In this document: in pieces, positions 21,101 to 30,672 of the stretch
How positions within the stretch are numbered: the first letter of the stretch is position 1
How the letters are laid out: the number at the start of each line of letters is the position of its first letter
Assembly: GCA_039105265.1 (NCBI GenBank)
Contig: JAPFFF010000009.1
Span: 5,332,001 to 5,396,000 of the forward strand
Source: Tritrichomonas musculus
Lineage: Eukaryota > Parabasalia > Tritrichomonadida > Tritrichomonadidae
DNA length: 64,000 bases
Direction: 5' to 3'
Position numbers and translations under genes: made by a program
The notes under the pieces: generated by a model
Told to the model about the DNA's origin: nothing
What the model saw: the letters and a program-made list of their open reading frames with translations, nothing else
The model's database searches: none

Positions 21101-23058
21101 ATTGTGTCAAGAATGAATTTATTAACTATTCTTTGGCAGCATGATCGACAATTATTTTCTAAAATTTGTTTTGATGCTTTGTTAGCTATTTCTTTCGTAA
21201 TTGGGCTTAGGCGACCAATTACGCTCACAATATCTGATCGTGTTTTCATTGAAAAGAATGGGCATGATGCATAAACAAATGCACGAGGAATTAAAACTTG
21301 ATTTATATCTAATTCTGCTGAATAGCATGGATCTTCTTCAGCAACTTTCATGCATGAAAAAGCAACAGGTGCTGCCAAAACATATTTAGGATCAAGGGAT
21401 ACGTTTAAAAGTTCTGGGATTTTTGATGTTTCAGCAATTTGAAGCAAAATTTTATTAAATAGATCAAGTACAAAGACTTCATCACTATTTTTTATTACAT
21501 TGTAAGTATTTACAATATTATCATTAATATCCCATTGAGTTAAGTTTGTAATTGATGAAAGAATCGTGAGTGCATGAGATAGCCGAAGAGTTGTTGAAGC
21601 AATTGCTGGTGATGAAATTGCTCTGAAAATATCACTTGTTTTTAATGCATCAGCAGGAATAATCCTATTGTGGCTTAACGATGTCCATAATTTAAACATA
21701 TATATTGTAGCCTCTATACTTGAAGTAATTTTACTTTTATTGCAGAGTTCATTTAATGAGTTACAAATTTCTTTGACTTTTTGGGTAGAGGTAATTAATT
21801 TGTCTTCAATGAGTTTGTTTAAAATAAGTAAGCTTGAAATATTCTTTGTTTCAAATGTATCTTTCAGATCTTTCAGGTTTTTTAATGAGGGATCCAACAC
21901 AGAGTTTGGACTATGTTTTTCAATGTATGAAGAAACCAAGAGAAAAGCTTTCAAATAATTATCTTTTGTTATTTCTGAAAATTGTTTGTTATCGCTCAAG
22001 AAATTCAGCAAAACAGACGCTATTTTAGTAATATCAGATTGCGAAACTGGTTGGAGAATATGTTGAGTTTGAATTTCTTTTTCATTTTCTTTAATCTGAT
22101 TATATAAAGCAAGAAGAACTAATGCTGATCTTTTGTCAGCAGGCGATTCTAAATTTTCTGGTAATAAAATTAAATTAATGATTGATTTCGATATGTTTTG
22201 GGTATTAAACAAAAATACTTCATGGCTAAGAAAATTAGATGATGTTATCGTTAAATCAAATACCCGCGTTCGAAAATTGTTATCAAAACTTTCATCTGGC
22301 AATTTATTATATGTTGATTTCAAAATTTCGTTTAATGAAGAATTTATATTCGATTCTTCTTGATTAGAAATATGAAACTTCGACTGTGATAATATTTTAA
22401 ATATTTTATCAAGTGAAAAAACTACATTTTCATATAATTTCGTCAAATCTTTGCTTTCGAGATCGTTTTTTGATGTTAAAGTTGCATTAAATGAATTAAT
22501 TAATGAATCGTAATATTTTTTAAGAAGGTTTGTAAGTTCAAGCCCAGGAGATATTCCATCAATAACTTTTTGAAGTAGCATTAATGAATAAACATTGTTT
22601 AACAAGTTATCGTTCTGATTGTCAAATAAGAATGAAAAGAAAAGTTCAGCCCCTTCAATAAGTTTTGTAAACGATTGAACAAAAATGATTGTTGATTCAA
22701 TAAATTTTTCTTTTTCTTGCAATCGAGTTTTTTCGTCAGAATCTTTATTATCTTCGTTGGTGGAACTTGCAAACTTTGGGAAAATATCAATCAAAAAGAG
22801 ATTAAAAAATTTTGTAATAATGTTTGATGTAAAGCGTTCTTTTTTGTTCATTTTTAAAAGAGTTTCTGCAATAAATGAGCACTGAAGAGGTTTTTTTAAA
22901 CAGTTATCCTTGAAAACTGATATGATTTGATCAATTAATAAGTTACGCTCATTATCATTGCAGGAAAGGCATGTATGCTCAGCTTGTTTTCTGACATTAA
23001 GAGAATCATCAACTAATAATTGCGCCACCTTTTGTAGAATAAAGCTTTCACTTTCCAT
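18133..23058 (-). CDS. Giant HEAT/ARM-repeat protein, family unresolved
   Basis: 1641 residues from ATG at 23058. It is almost wholly alpha-helical: repeated 35-45-residue blocks with paired amphipathic helices, beginning VAQLLVDDSLNVRKQAEHTC, a classic HEAT-like opening. A Pro/Gln/Ser-rich disordered linker (TRPAQAPTSSLLSPQ...) interrupts the solenoid at about 1375-1410. The C-terminus ends with another HEAT pair (LLPLLSASDNAKLRMGVLRAI). The architecture and size resemble large scaffold or transport proteins such as GCN1- or Maestro-type HEAT proteins, but I see no diagnostic motif for either. Likely a scaffold; partners unknown. Downstream on the same strand is a DUF4200 protein gene, across a spacer of about 200 bases. 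It is intact, with no internal stop. Confidence 0.75.
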   Translation of the reverse strand: MESESFILQKVAQLLVDDSLNVRKQAEHTCLSCNDNERNLLIDQIISVFKDNCLKKPLQCSFIAETLLKMNKKERFTSNIITKFFNLFLIDIFPKFASSTNEDNKDSDEKTRLQEKEKFIESTIIFVQSFTKLIEGAELFFSFLFDNQNDNLLNNVYSLMLLQKVIDGISPGLELTNLLKKYYDSLINSFNATLTSKNDLESKDLTKLYENVVFSLDKIFKILSQSKFHISNQEESNINSSLNEILKSTYNKLPDESFDNNFRTRVFDLTITSSNFLSHEVFLFNTQNISKSIINLILLPENLESPADKRSALVLLALYNQIKENEKEIQTQHILQPVSQSDITKIASVLLNFLSDNKQFSEITKDNYLKAFLLVSSYIEKHSPNSVLDPSLKNLKDLKDTFETKNISSLLILNKLIEDKLITSTQKVKEICNSLNELCNKSKITSSIEATIYMFKLWTSLSHNRIIPADALKTSDIFRAISSPAIASTTLRLSHALTILSSITNLTQWDINDNIVNTYNVIKNSDEVFVLDLFNKILLQIAETSKIPELLNVSLDPKYVLAAPVAFSCMKVAEEDPCYSAELDINQVLIPRAFVYASCPFFSMKTRSDIVSVIGRLSPITKEIANKASKQILENNCRSCCQRIVNKFILDTIDQQMQSNEIPPIWIQAVLTFLDLFQKTQHPDAGRNDHIFPISYIKAAVYNIIAILFTLVKNTIGTSNVKPNPQENSSTASSIPKIADGRPLTLSSLFQPLFTKCNISDPIESVAIASALASLYNYNKQFVMDSFKAKSETRKFAQKDQGHIFILEFCSRMLDIDSNYESKVKDLLDDDSISNDIRARCLRRIIKKGKGSINSNKSNLLVTETLESNDEETLKIGLKLFLLLIKKKQIENYQESLAKAANAFYSFPKLGKITNEIFSLTPIEFNFQNFCTKIFGANSIESANYITNLVETKYSEQEQKSNVLRKANFAAAVSLMLLNPDYYDNGKKLAEIIFNFRNSSEEFPLTFYCSSEPNVSEEFVLKLFNCLKFFDPWNELAVKAILLIAKDSRFDRVVPSCTDEFLKIIGQIPKSSISNVSKKLASILFEKDKFNYVNKILFTKPLTTNNQFISISILIEEIGPTIFAIAMKHKVEQPLYSNVLSIIRQASMPDNIQLSSIIFIIFTISQILSISISNDKNAAINRNDILRLYDDCLKSLKYLSAKFPLIDSPRVQKVLNQTKELLTNSSISDLDDEENNFKLIRSLFSVCPNEITIFHISFFTEISPVGAIAGYTEMIHQGRPLLTEILSIGQKAKRAALFAIPNLKLLEADRYGEAQLGQLFDFILDNLSFAPAEGFNCILQLFDWIPKNVLFDKCDKMFINTQKVIRKIGCIPIPPQNSDSNSTGAATRTRPAQAPTSSLLSPQKNTLPQNLKKSQTQPQQAQSDDSNILNSNTLYKFNINDVINALNCLTRYSDSLTFSSRAEFKNNIPYYLVYSYCYSSIDVSTTGNTNNYINDTISNSMTKGEPFIVPAARKALLTLCQFSGMTQTAQTIQKNLTIDDEKNVEGEKIILKNRFLIEISKTFVQEMDLRCLDAAFAMIDEEQRNTDVKIAATFLICASIHEKKGLERNLHLRLLPLLSASDNAKLRMGVLRAIKNFPMIL

Positions 23059-23257
23059 TTAAAAAGAGCAAAATTTGATATTAATCTATCGTTACAATTT
23101 TTCTTATTGTAAATTGAAAAAAAAAAAAAAAATGAAATGCATTTAAACTGACAATTTTTTTAATCTGTTATCATTCTAAGAGATATTAAAATGTACGTAA
23201 CAAGCAAATAAATAAAATAAAAATGGTAACAAAAATATTACGATATCATAAAATCAC

Positions 23258-24256
23258 TTAACTTTTCTTTGGTGACCTTTCATTGCGTGTTGGGATATCT
23301 CCTGGTGGTTGTTGCTTATAAACAACTTTTTTATCTTCAATAATATCTTTGAGATCATTAAAACGATTTTCAATATATTCAAGCATTTGTTCTTCTGTTA
23401 CATCTGTTTTTTTCTTTTCTGCTTGATCAACTGAAGTTCCGGATTTATTTATAGCTCGGTTATAAATTGTTCTGATTGATGTTTTGATGGAAGATAACTC
23501 AACGTTTTTATCTTCAATTCTTTGGACATCCTTAATAAGGGTTGTACGTCTGTATTCATTTAATTTCTTTGCTTGTGCAACTTTAGCAATTCCCTCGTTA
23601 TATTTCATAGTGCAATCGATCAAATGGCTTTTTCGTGATTCTAATTGCTGAGCAAGTCGAGTTTCATCTGTTCCATACCTCTTCATAAGTTCTTCGTATT
23701 TATCTAGGTATTCTGCTCTTGTTGCAGCAAGTGTTTGATGCCTATTTAAAATAGCTTCAACATTATCATACGATTGGCATGTGTCAACAACACTTTGCAA
23801 ATAATCAGCACAAGGGCGTAGAGCATCGAGCTCTTTTTGAAGTTCATCATTTCTTTGACGAAGCTGCTCTTCTTCTTCCATTAAAGCTTTAAGTTCTTTA
23901 TCAATATTTTGCGCTTGTACTATCTCTTCTTTTTCACGTGCCTTTGCTTTTTCAAGAGCGCTCATTTGCTGAGTTGTAAATGCATCTAAATGGCGTTTTT
24001 GGTCTTCGAGAGCAGCTTGTTTATCATCAACTTCTTTCTTTTTGCGTTGAAAGTTTGTTTTCCATGTCTCAAATTTGTTTCGAGCTTCTTCAAGTTGATT
24101 ATTTGTTTTAGCCATTTCTCTTTGTTTTTCAACTAACTGAGGAGAAAGGCCAGGAAGGCCAACACGTTTTTCATTAAGCGAACCAAAGCGTTCGAGATAT
24201 TTTGTTTCGAAAGTAGATCGTTGTTTATGAGGTCTTGTTAAGAAGGTATTATCCAT
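23258..24256 (-). CDS. DUF4200 coiled-coil axonemal protein (CFAP73/CCDC42-like)
   Basis: 332 residues, nearly all charged coiled coil. The block at about 38-160 has the DUF4200 pattern: QLEEARNKFETWKTNFQRKK, KKEVDDKQAALEDQKRHLD, then a Glu/Lys spacer rod and DALRPCADYLQSVVDTC followed by EAILNRHQTLAATRAEYLD. The YLQ-V and ILNRHQTL elements are hallmarks of the CFAP73/CCDC42 group. In algae and animals these proteins sit at the base of the inner dynein arms or in the sperm centriole and tail region. A flagellar role is therefore likely here. The C-terminal 50 residues are a Lys/Pro-rich tail. The gene has its own short 5' spacer and no sign of damage. Confidence 0.85.
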   Translation of the reverse strand: MDNTFLTRPHKQRSTFETKYLERFGSLNEKRVGLPGLSPQLVEKQREMAKTNNQLEEARNKFETWKTNFQRKKKEVDDKQAALEDQKRHLDAFTTQQMSALEKAKAREKEEIVQAQNIDKELKALMEEEEQLRQRNDELQKELDALRPCADYLQSVVDTCQSYDNVEAILNRHQTLAATRAEYLDKYEELMKRYGTDETRLAQQLESRKSHLIDCTMKYNEGIAKVAQAKKLNEYRRTTLIKDVQRIEDKNVELSSIKTSIRTIYNRAINKSGTSVDQAEKKKTDVTEEQMLEYIENRFNDLKDIIEDKKVVYKQQPPGDIPTRNERSPKKS

Positions 24257-24493
24257 TATTTTTAAATATTTTTTACAACGGACAAATCAACTCAAAATTT
24301 TTATTTAAAAAGTGGATATTATACGTTATTCAAAAATATCATGAAACCAAATATTTATTCAAAAAAAGCATGTTTATATATTCCGCATGAAAAATAAATA
24401 AATAATATAAATGAGTAACATAAAAACATTTAAAAACAATACGTAATATAGTTTGAATAATAATCAAACAAAAAAAGAAACATATGTATTATT

Positions 24494-25594
24494 TTACAGT
24501 TTTTTTTGGTTGGTAAGTAATACCGTTGATTCCCAATCAATTTCAAACTTTGGACACGTTTTGATCACATTATCAACAATTTCTGTGAAATCGTGAGAAT
24601 TAAAATATGTAAAAGTTTTCCTTGATAAGGGAAAAATTTGTTCACCAGGATTCCACTTGAATGGTTCACCTCCTAATCTAAGAGCTCCAATTCCAATTGC
24701 CCATGATACTGAAGCTAAACCATTTTTTTGAATATCATCTGTAAGATCATACTTCATTTTTTCAAAATATCCTTGATTCACTGGATCAAGAAATGTGAAA
24801 CCTTCATAAAAAACAGCGTTGTGAAAATGCTCTGGAACGTTCATAATTCCATCTCGATGATTGATAATGCATAGTCTCCTAATTACGATAAAAACTGCCC
24901 TACCAATTCCTGAACCAGGAAATTTTTGTCCTGGTAACCGTGGTCTTTTACTAGAAAAAAGGGCGCCTGGATTCTGTAATGATAACCATTGAATATTTAA
25001 GAGATCAAGAGAAGATATGTCAATATTATTTTCAATGAATTGAATTGACTTAGCTGAATGACTAGAAATTTTTAGTCTTAATCTCTGATCAATTCTCACT
25101 ATAAGAAATCCAATATATTGGTCTTTCTCGGTATATCTTTTTGATCTAATATATAAATAATGATTAAATGAGTCTGTTAAATCAAGTTCAACATACCAAT
25201 CTGCAAATCCTACTTTTTCTAATCTTTGGCCAATTGCACTTTTTTTAATTATATTACGAATATCCCTAGCAGTATATTTGTTCATAAATTTATTTCCACC
25301 TCTTTGAGGACCAAAAAATTCTAAAAAGTTGTTGTCAGCTGAATCGCAATCGTCGTCAAACAGACTGAATGATGAACTGGGGCTTATGGTTTCTGGTTCA
25401 AATAATCCAAATGAAAATGATGATGATGATGAAAAAGTAGTCTCAAAAAATATTAATAAATCTTCGGCTAAAATTAAAAGGATATCACCAACTGTATAAA
25501 TTGCTGATCGAGCAAGTTTTGAGCATTGGATAAGAAATAGATAAAACGATGGTGATAAAAAAGATGGTTCGGGTATTTGAAAAAATAATTTCAT
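24494..25594 (-). CDS. Conserved protein with PRLPGQ and NVPEHFHNA signatures, unknown function
   Basis: 366 residues from ATG at 25594. The N-terminal 100 residues are hydrophobic, then Ser/Phe-rich low complexity (SSSSSFSFG), and look lineage-specific. The core, about 105-345, is a globular alpha/beta protein. It holds LSLQNPGALFSSKRPRLPGQ, then PGSGIGR, then RDGIMNVPEHFHNAVFYEGF and FLDPVNQGYF. I recall a bacterial family of hypothetical proteins with very similar PRLPGQ-PGLGLGR and NVPEHYHNA segments, but I cannot name it or assign a reaction. The conserved His and Glu residues of EHFHNA could bind metal or act in catalysis. Transfer from bacteria is possible. It is divergent from the membrane-protein gene at 26326. 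Confidence 0.75.
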   Translation of the reverse strand: MKLFFQIPEPSFLSPSFYLFLIQCSKLARSAIYTVGDILLILAEDLLIFFETTFSSSSSFSFGLFEPETISPSSSFSLFDDDCDSADNNFLEFFGPQRGGNKFMNKYTARDIRNIIKKSAIGQRLEKVGFADWYVELDLTDSFNHYLYIRSKRYTEKDQYIGFLIVRIDQRLRLKISSHSAKSIQFIENNIDISSLDLLNIQWLSLQNPGALFSSKRPRLPGQKFPGSGIGRAVFIVIRRLCIINHRDGIMNVPEHFHNAVFYEGFTFLDPVNQGYFEKMKYDLTDDIQKNGLASVSWAIGIGALRLGGEPFKWNPGEQIFPLSRKTFTYFNSHDFTEIVDNVIKTCPKFEIDWESTVLLTNQKKL

Positions 25595-26325
25595 GCAAAT
25601 GATGTTTAATTTAAAATTTTTATAAATCTTTAATTATTAGCACAATTAATTGTGAGGATTGTAGTTGATAACAATCTCAAAAAGTTAAGAAGAGATTAAT
25701 AAATGAACAAAAAGTTTTTTCTTTTCTGAAATATGATTGATTAATTGAATTGACTAAAAATTCAGGAATTTCACAAATATATTATAGAGTTATTCAATAT
25801 TTAATAATATAGAAAATAATTCTATTTAAATTTTTATAATATGTTTTATAATTCTCTTCTAAAAAATAGATTGCCAGAATTAAGAATTAAAGTAGAAAAA
25901 TAGAAAAAATATATTATGCAGATAAAATTCATATCATTTCAGCATCAATTTCCTTACATTTTTTAAGTCATGGCCACAATTTGCTTGTTAACTAGCAGTT
26001 CCGCTTGAATCCAACCAAACTTTTGTAAACGAATCTTTAAAATATGTAAAAATTTGATTAAAAATCATCATATTTCCGCTTTTCAAAAAAAGCTCAAAAA
26101 GTGATGTCTTTTTTGGTATTCATACTAAGTTTTTGGATTCAATTTTATTTTTTATTAAATAATATGATAATCAATACATATTTATATTATTAAAAATTAT
26201 ATAATATTAATGAATTCACTATAATAGGAAAAGGTATTCTTGAATATATATTTTAATATTTTGAAAGCAGAATAAACAATATTCTATTAAAAGTGATCGT
26301 TAAACATTCAAATTTCTAACTAATA
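25595..26325. other. AT-rich divergent spacer
   Basis: About 730 bases between divergent genes, which must hold both promoters. AAAAAGTTA (about 25680) and CAAAAAGTGA (about 26095) are copies of the motif seen near other starts. I see no gene. Confidence 0.5.
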
Positions 26326-27606
26326 ATGGAATCAAGCGCTGTTTCTGATGAAAAATTAACTGAAACTTGGCTTACTAAGATGGATCAAAGTCGTGCTATT
26401 AAGACATCAATGTCATGTGCAATATGCACCATCATTTTTTTACTTGCTTCATTTATTCCAAAATCAACTGTTATAAAAACCGGAAGCAGCTCAGAAATAG
26501 TTTCACCTGCTTCTACATCATATATTCGCATTCAATTTAATGATTATAATCCACTCTCTTCAATTGCACTATTTAGAATTTCTCCTAAATTTGTGCCGGC
26601 TGTTGTTGATCGAAAAGGAATAACAATCAAAATCAAAGGGGCTGCAATTTTATTAGATGATCAGCAAAATCAAATAACAGAACTTGCAATTGAGCAATCA
26701 ATTACTTACAATATTGACAAAAATTTTGATGGATATATGAAATATGAAACTTTTTTGCCACTTGATACAATTAATTTCAATTCGATAATCTTTTATCTAG
26801 ATATTTCAACAGTTAATAATATCATTCTTGATGTAATTGTCACATCTATATCTATTAACAGAATATTGCCAATAATTGGTGTTTCTTTTATATCAATTGT
26901 AACAATCGCAAATGGAATTTTATTGGTTTTCTTGATTTCCAAAAGAATGCCACCAATTGAAAAAGACCAGTGGTGCATTATCTTTCTCTCCGGAATTCTA
27001 TTTTTTGTTGATGGTCCCTGGCTTTTATGCCAATATTACGCAGTTCCAACATTCTCAAGGATATTTGACATTTTACCACAACTTTTCCATGGCTTTTTCA
27101 TCATTTATACATTTATATTTTTCTCTTCAAGATCTCGTGAAACGCCAAAAAAGATTTTTAATAATGTAACAATTCTGGTCTGCCTATTTTTAATGAATCT
27201 CGTGATAATTGTACTAGAATTCACTGAAACAAAAATGAAGCCATTAATTGGATTCGCATATTATAAAACGCTCAAAATGAATGCAATGTTCATTATCCTT
27301 TTATTAATTTTTTCGATTTACCATATTTCTATTATTGGGTCATTCATATATGGGTTTTATATTTCAAAATTCGAAAGAAAATGCTCATTCTTTCTAACTT
27401 GCTTTATGTTCACTATTTTGGAAATTACTCAAATTTCCACTTTCTTGATCAGAATATTCATTAATGAGAAGTTAATTGGAACGTCATTAGCTGCTGACGT
27501 TTTTTATATCAATGAATCTAATATATTTTGCCTGATTCTCTTATACTTAAATACGCCTTTAAGTCTAAGTGATGATAATGTAAAACCTTTAATTGATCAG
27601 GACTAA
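26326..27606 (+). CDS. Polytopic membrane protein, TMEM181/Wntless-like (GOST type)
   Basis: 426 residues. A first membrane segment (about 27-44) is followed by a lumenal or extracellular beta-rich domain (about 48-172). Seven further hydrophobic segments lie at about 176-200, 211-232, 241-262, 276-296, 313-340, 348-373 and 395-412. This one-plus-seven plan with a lumenal domain is that of the Golgi-dynamics GOST family. The segment KDQWCIIFLSGILFFVDGPW at the start of the seven-helix block resembles the TMEM181/Wntless version. Members act as cargo-trafficking receptors in the secretory pathway. Trichomonads have no Wnt, so the cargo here is unknown. The C-terminal tail is short. Family placement is moderate; the membrane topology is clear. 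Confidence 0.75.
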   Translation: MESSAVSDEKLTETWLTKMDQSRAIKTSMSCAICTIIFLLASFIPKSTVIKTGSSSEIVSPASTSYIRIQFNDYNPLSSIALFRISPKFVPAVVDRKGITIKIKGAAILLDDQQNQITELAIEQSITYNIDKNFDGYMKYETFLPLDTINFNSIIFYLDISTVNNIILDVIVTSISINRILPIIGVSFISIVTIANGILLVFLISKRMPPIEKDQWCIIFLSGILFFVDGPWLLCQYYAVPTFSRIFDILPQLFHGFFIIYTFIFFSSRSRETPKKIFNNVTILVCLFLMNLVIIVLEFTETKMKPLIGFAYYKTLKMNAMFIILLLIFSIYHISIIGSFIYGFYISKFERKCSFFLTCFMFTILEITQISTFLIRIFINEKLIGTSLAADVFYINESNIFCLILLYLNTPLSLSDDNVKPLIDQD

Positions 27607-28080
27607 TTTGATTCAAAATAAGATTTGTATTTTAATAAATCAAGGCATGCTTCTTTATGAGGGCAGTTCAAAATGTGTATACAGATTGAAAAAAAAAAAT
27701 TTTTTTGAGAAGATTTTTCTAATTTTTTGTCAATCAGATTTTAATTCACTTATATTTTCCCTCAGACCTGCGATTTCTCATTTTTTTGATTCATATTTTT
27801 CCATGAATTATAGAAAAAAATTTAATATACTAAAAAATTAAAAAAATACAAATTTATTCATAATATTCATTGTTACTAGTAGCTAGTTTTGTTATATCTC
27901 GATAATTGATATCAATAATCAGTACGTTTTTCGATATGGAAAACAAAAATTTTTTCTATAAAAATTATTCTATGAGTTTTCTGAAAAAAACTGCCACTTT
28001 GAAATGTTCAGACTTTATAGATAATATCAATGCTGAATATGATTATCAAAATAATATTCCTACTAGTAAATTACATGAAA
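27607..28080. other. AT-rich spacer
   Basis: Region after the membrane-protein gene. A short frame overlapping the stop looks like untranslated A/T-rich sequence. I see no gene. Confidence 0.45.
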
Positions 28081-29256
28081 TGTAATGAATAAACTCATAA
28101 AATTGCCAACTAGTAAATTTAATGTATATAGAGTTTGTGGTGTTCAAACTCTGAACAGCAAAACTGGTTGGTGTTTGTGGTGTTGTGTTGCAGTTAGTCA
28201 TACACAGATATTGTTGGAAGTTTGTGGAAAAACTATCTGGTGTTTGTGCTGTTGATCCTGATCGCTTTCCCTGTTGTGGCGATGTATTGCAATTAGTTGA
28301 ACATGATAATATCGGACATGGGTATTGTTAGTTGTCTGTATTCAAACTCGGAGGGTGAACATATGTTTCTGGTATAATGGTAAAAAGCTCAATATTAAAA
28401 TTAAGGGTAAAAAGAATTATATAATTACAATGGATCTAAGATATTTCCTCATCCTAATGAGATTATAATGAGTAAGAATGCATACAATGATGGAAAACAA
28501 GCTTGAATTTATCGATTAATTTATATTGAGAATAATGCCAGAATACTTGATCCCACAATTCCAATAGCCCATGAAACAGATCTTGTTATACAAGTAAATA
28601 AATAAATAGAATGATTCTTATCCTAATAAGTCATCTGCAGTTAACAAAGTAGATAATAAATGAATTTAATGGTATTGCCAAATTAGTTCATTTTAACTCC
28701 AAATGTGAACGAGATAAATATATTTAACTCATTAATGAAATTAATGAATATAAATCAAATATTTATAGTAAAATAGCAATAAATGAATTGTATGCTTGAT
28801 CTTATAGCAGAGTTTATGATAATCTATTTATAATAGATGTCTAAATTCATAGAACATGAAGATGAGATAATTGAAGCAAATGTATGACAAATTAATCCAG
28901 TTTAATTAATGAAAATTCATCACGTTTTTTTCTCTGAGATATAACAAATGCAGATCTGGATAATATACTTTATGACTTATTGTTAATATGCTTATGCATG
29001 AAAACTTGTATAGTTTTAATTACTAAGGAATGAATATTAACTTAGAACAAAGATTTGCAACATATGACTTAACATTACTAAAGAATCCAAATTCTAAGTT
29101 AGATGCCAAAATAGAAAGTTTGACAGTAATCAAAATGCTAGAAAATTTGACACTAGATTCTTCAATGAAGATATTCTCCAACAATAAAAAGAAATGGCAA
29201 GCTCGTCTCATAGCTAAGCCTCCACTCAGAACATAAAAAAATGATGAACAAAGAAA
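28081..29256. other. Decayed, more complex sequence next to the inverted-repeat element
   Basis: Composition changes from about 28100: fewer T runs and more G, with codon-like texture. Two imperfect direct copies of a block (about 28162-28217 and 28231-28321) share GGTGTTTGTG, a TTGCA(G/A)TTAGT stretch and an ATAT core, and TTCAAACTC occurs on both sides. A 68-residue protein-like frame (29030-29236) lies at the right end, next to the inverted repeat. I read the whole as the eroded remains of some repeat or coding sequence, family unknown, into or beside which the element at 29262 inserted. Confidence 0.4.
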
Positions 29257-29261
29257 CCAGT

Positions 29262-29460
29262 AGTAGTATATACGAGTCGGTTTCCGTGGGGCCACGCTAC
29301 GCTTATGGTCCACCCGTCAACCCGAACTCGTGATAAAAATAAAAACTAAAAAAATTTTTTCTTCTTCTTTTTTTCTTCTTGTTGTTTTCTTTTCTTGCTA
29401 CGACTACTGCTCACCATCAATGAAACGTCTTAGGTACCACCCCGAGAATCTTGTACCTAC
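29262..29460 (+). repeat. Left terminal inverted repeat
   Basis: It pairs with 33191-33376 on the opposite strand. It contains a GC-rich outer part (GGGGCCACGCTACGCTTATGG), then A/T and CTT-rich tracts, then CCCCGAGAATC near its inner end. The left copy has about 12 more bases in the CTT tract. Confidence 0.9.
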
Positions 29461-29536
29461 CTTTTAGATATATGTAAATGTTTTTTGTACCTCTAAAGGG
29501 TTTTACTAACGACTATGAGATACTGAATACCCCTTT

Positions 29537-29746
29537 ATGATAAGACGTAAGAGCAACTACTACCTCAAACATGTACTTATAGCAAGACAGTTCATACCTA
29601 ATGATGACCCTAAAAATAAAATCGAGGTGGACCATATCAATAGGAATAGGGCTGACTACCATCTAAGCAACCTAAGATGGGTAACACCAACTGCTAGTAA
29701 TTATAATAGGAAAATACCCAAAATTATAGATGCGAGGGTAGAATAG
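29537..29746 (+). CDS. Element part: HNH endonuclease frame
   Basis: About 69 residues with a phage-type HNH pattern: VDHINRNRADYHLSNLRWVT, including the DH pair, a spaced Asn and the N-L-R-W-V end. HNH nucleases of this kind are common in phages and mobile DNA, where they cut DNA to aid spread. Here it is the first frame inside the left inverted repeat. Fossil status as for the element. Confidence 0.7.
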   Translation: MIRRKSNYYLKHVLIARQFIPNDDPKNKIEVDHINRNRADYHLSNLRWVTPTASNYNRKIPKIIDARVE

Positions 29747-29751
29747 ATATA

Positions 29752-30318
29752 TTGTACTCTAAGAACTCAAAGGCAAAGTGTTCTATTTGGTATAATAAGG
29801 CTGAAGTAGATGCAAGAGTAGTTGGTGATTATATCGAAAATGGAGGAAAGCTTGAAGAGGATGAAGGAGAAAGTGGTGGAGGTATCCCACAAGAGGAGAT
29901 TGATGAATTAACGAACTACCTAAGAAATCAAAATCGACATCTTGAAGAACATTTGGGTGATATTGATGAGAATATAAATAGATTGAATCTTGGTGAACAA
30001 GTACAGTCATTTCAAGACGCTTTGCATGATGTTGTTATGTATGAGGATGCAATACCTGATATAGCAAAACAAGCAATGGAACAACAAGACCAAGAACAAC
30101 AAATACCAATTTACAGACCAATTGACAACCGTTCGAACGATCAATATAATCAAGATAGTAATTATGTTTGGGATATCATCTTTGATGAATGGCGAGAAAG
30201 AGATGATAACTTGGAAAGACCTGCAGGATGGAGACGAAATAGGAATGCTCCTGTACCTCAAAATTACATGTGGGATGTTGTTCATGATGAATGGAAGTAC
30301 AGCACCTCAAAATGTTAG
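29752..30318 (+). CDS. Element part: acidic Trp/Asp-rich protein, unknown
   Basis: About 188 residues, acidic and Gln/Asn-rich, with no recognised family. Two copies of a short motif, Y-(V/M)-W-D-(I/V)-(I/V)-x-D-E-W, lie near its C-terminal end about 40 residues apart. The middle part is a predicted helix. Confidence 0.45.
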   Translation: MYSKNSKAKCSIWYNKAEVDARVVGDYIENGGKLEEDEGESGGGIPQEEIDELTNYLRNQNRHLEEHLGDIDENINRLNLGEQVQSFQDALHDVVMYEDAIPDIAKQAMEQQDQEQQIPIYRPIDNRSNDQYNQDSNYVWDIIFDEWRERDDNLERPAGWRRNRNAPVPQNYMWDVVHDEWKYSTSKC

Positions 30319-30672
30319 ACTCGAAACTGCTGGAACAATTCAAAGGGTTGTAGGAAGTGTAGAAGATTCAGCAATAAGATTAAATTGATATTGGTCTCAG
30401 TTTCAAGAACTACTGAGGGATTTGGATAGTTGGGACGGAAATAATGCAATGGTTGATATTGTGTTTGAACAAATTGGAGATTTAACAAATACAATATATG
30501 AAGAATTTCCAAATGCTATTATGTCAGAATGGCTAAGAAGGTTGTTAGAAGAAAGAGGTATGAGAAGATCAGTATTTACACAAAGTGATACCCCTGAACC
30601 AGATTTAATCCTAAAGGTAATAGAATGGTGTGAAACTGAATACCAAAGACTGTATTATCTTTATCTGCTACT

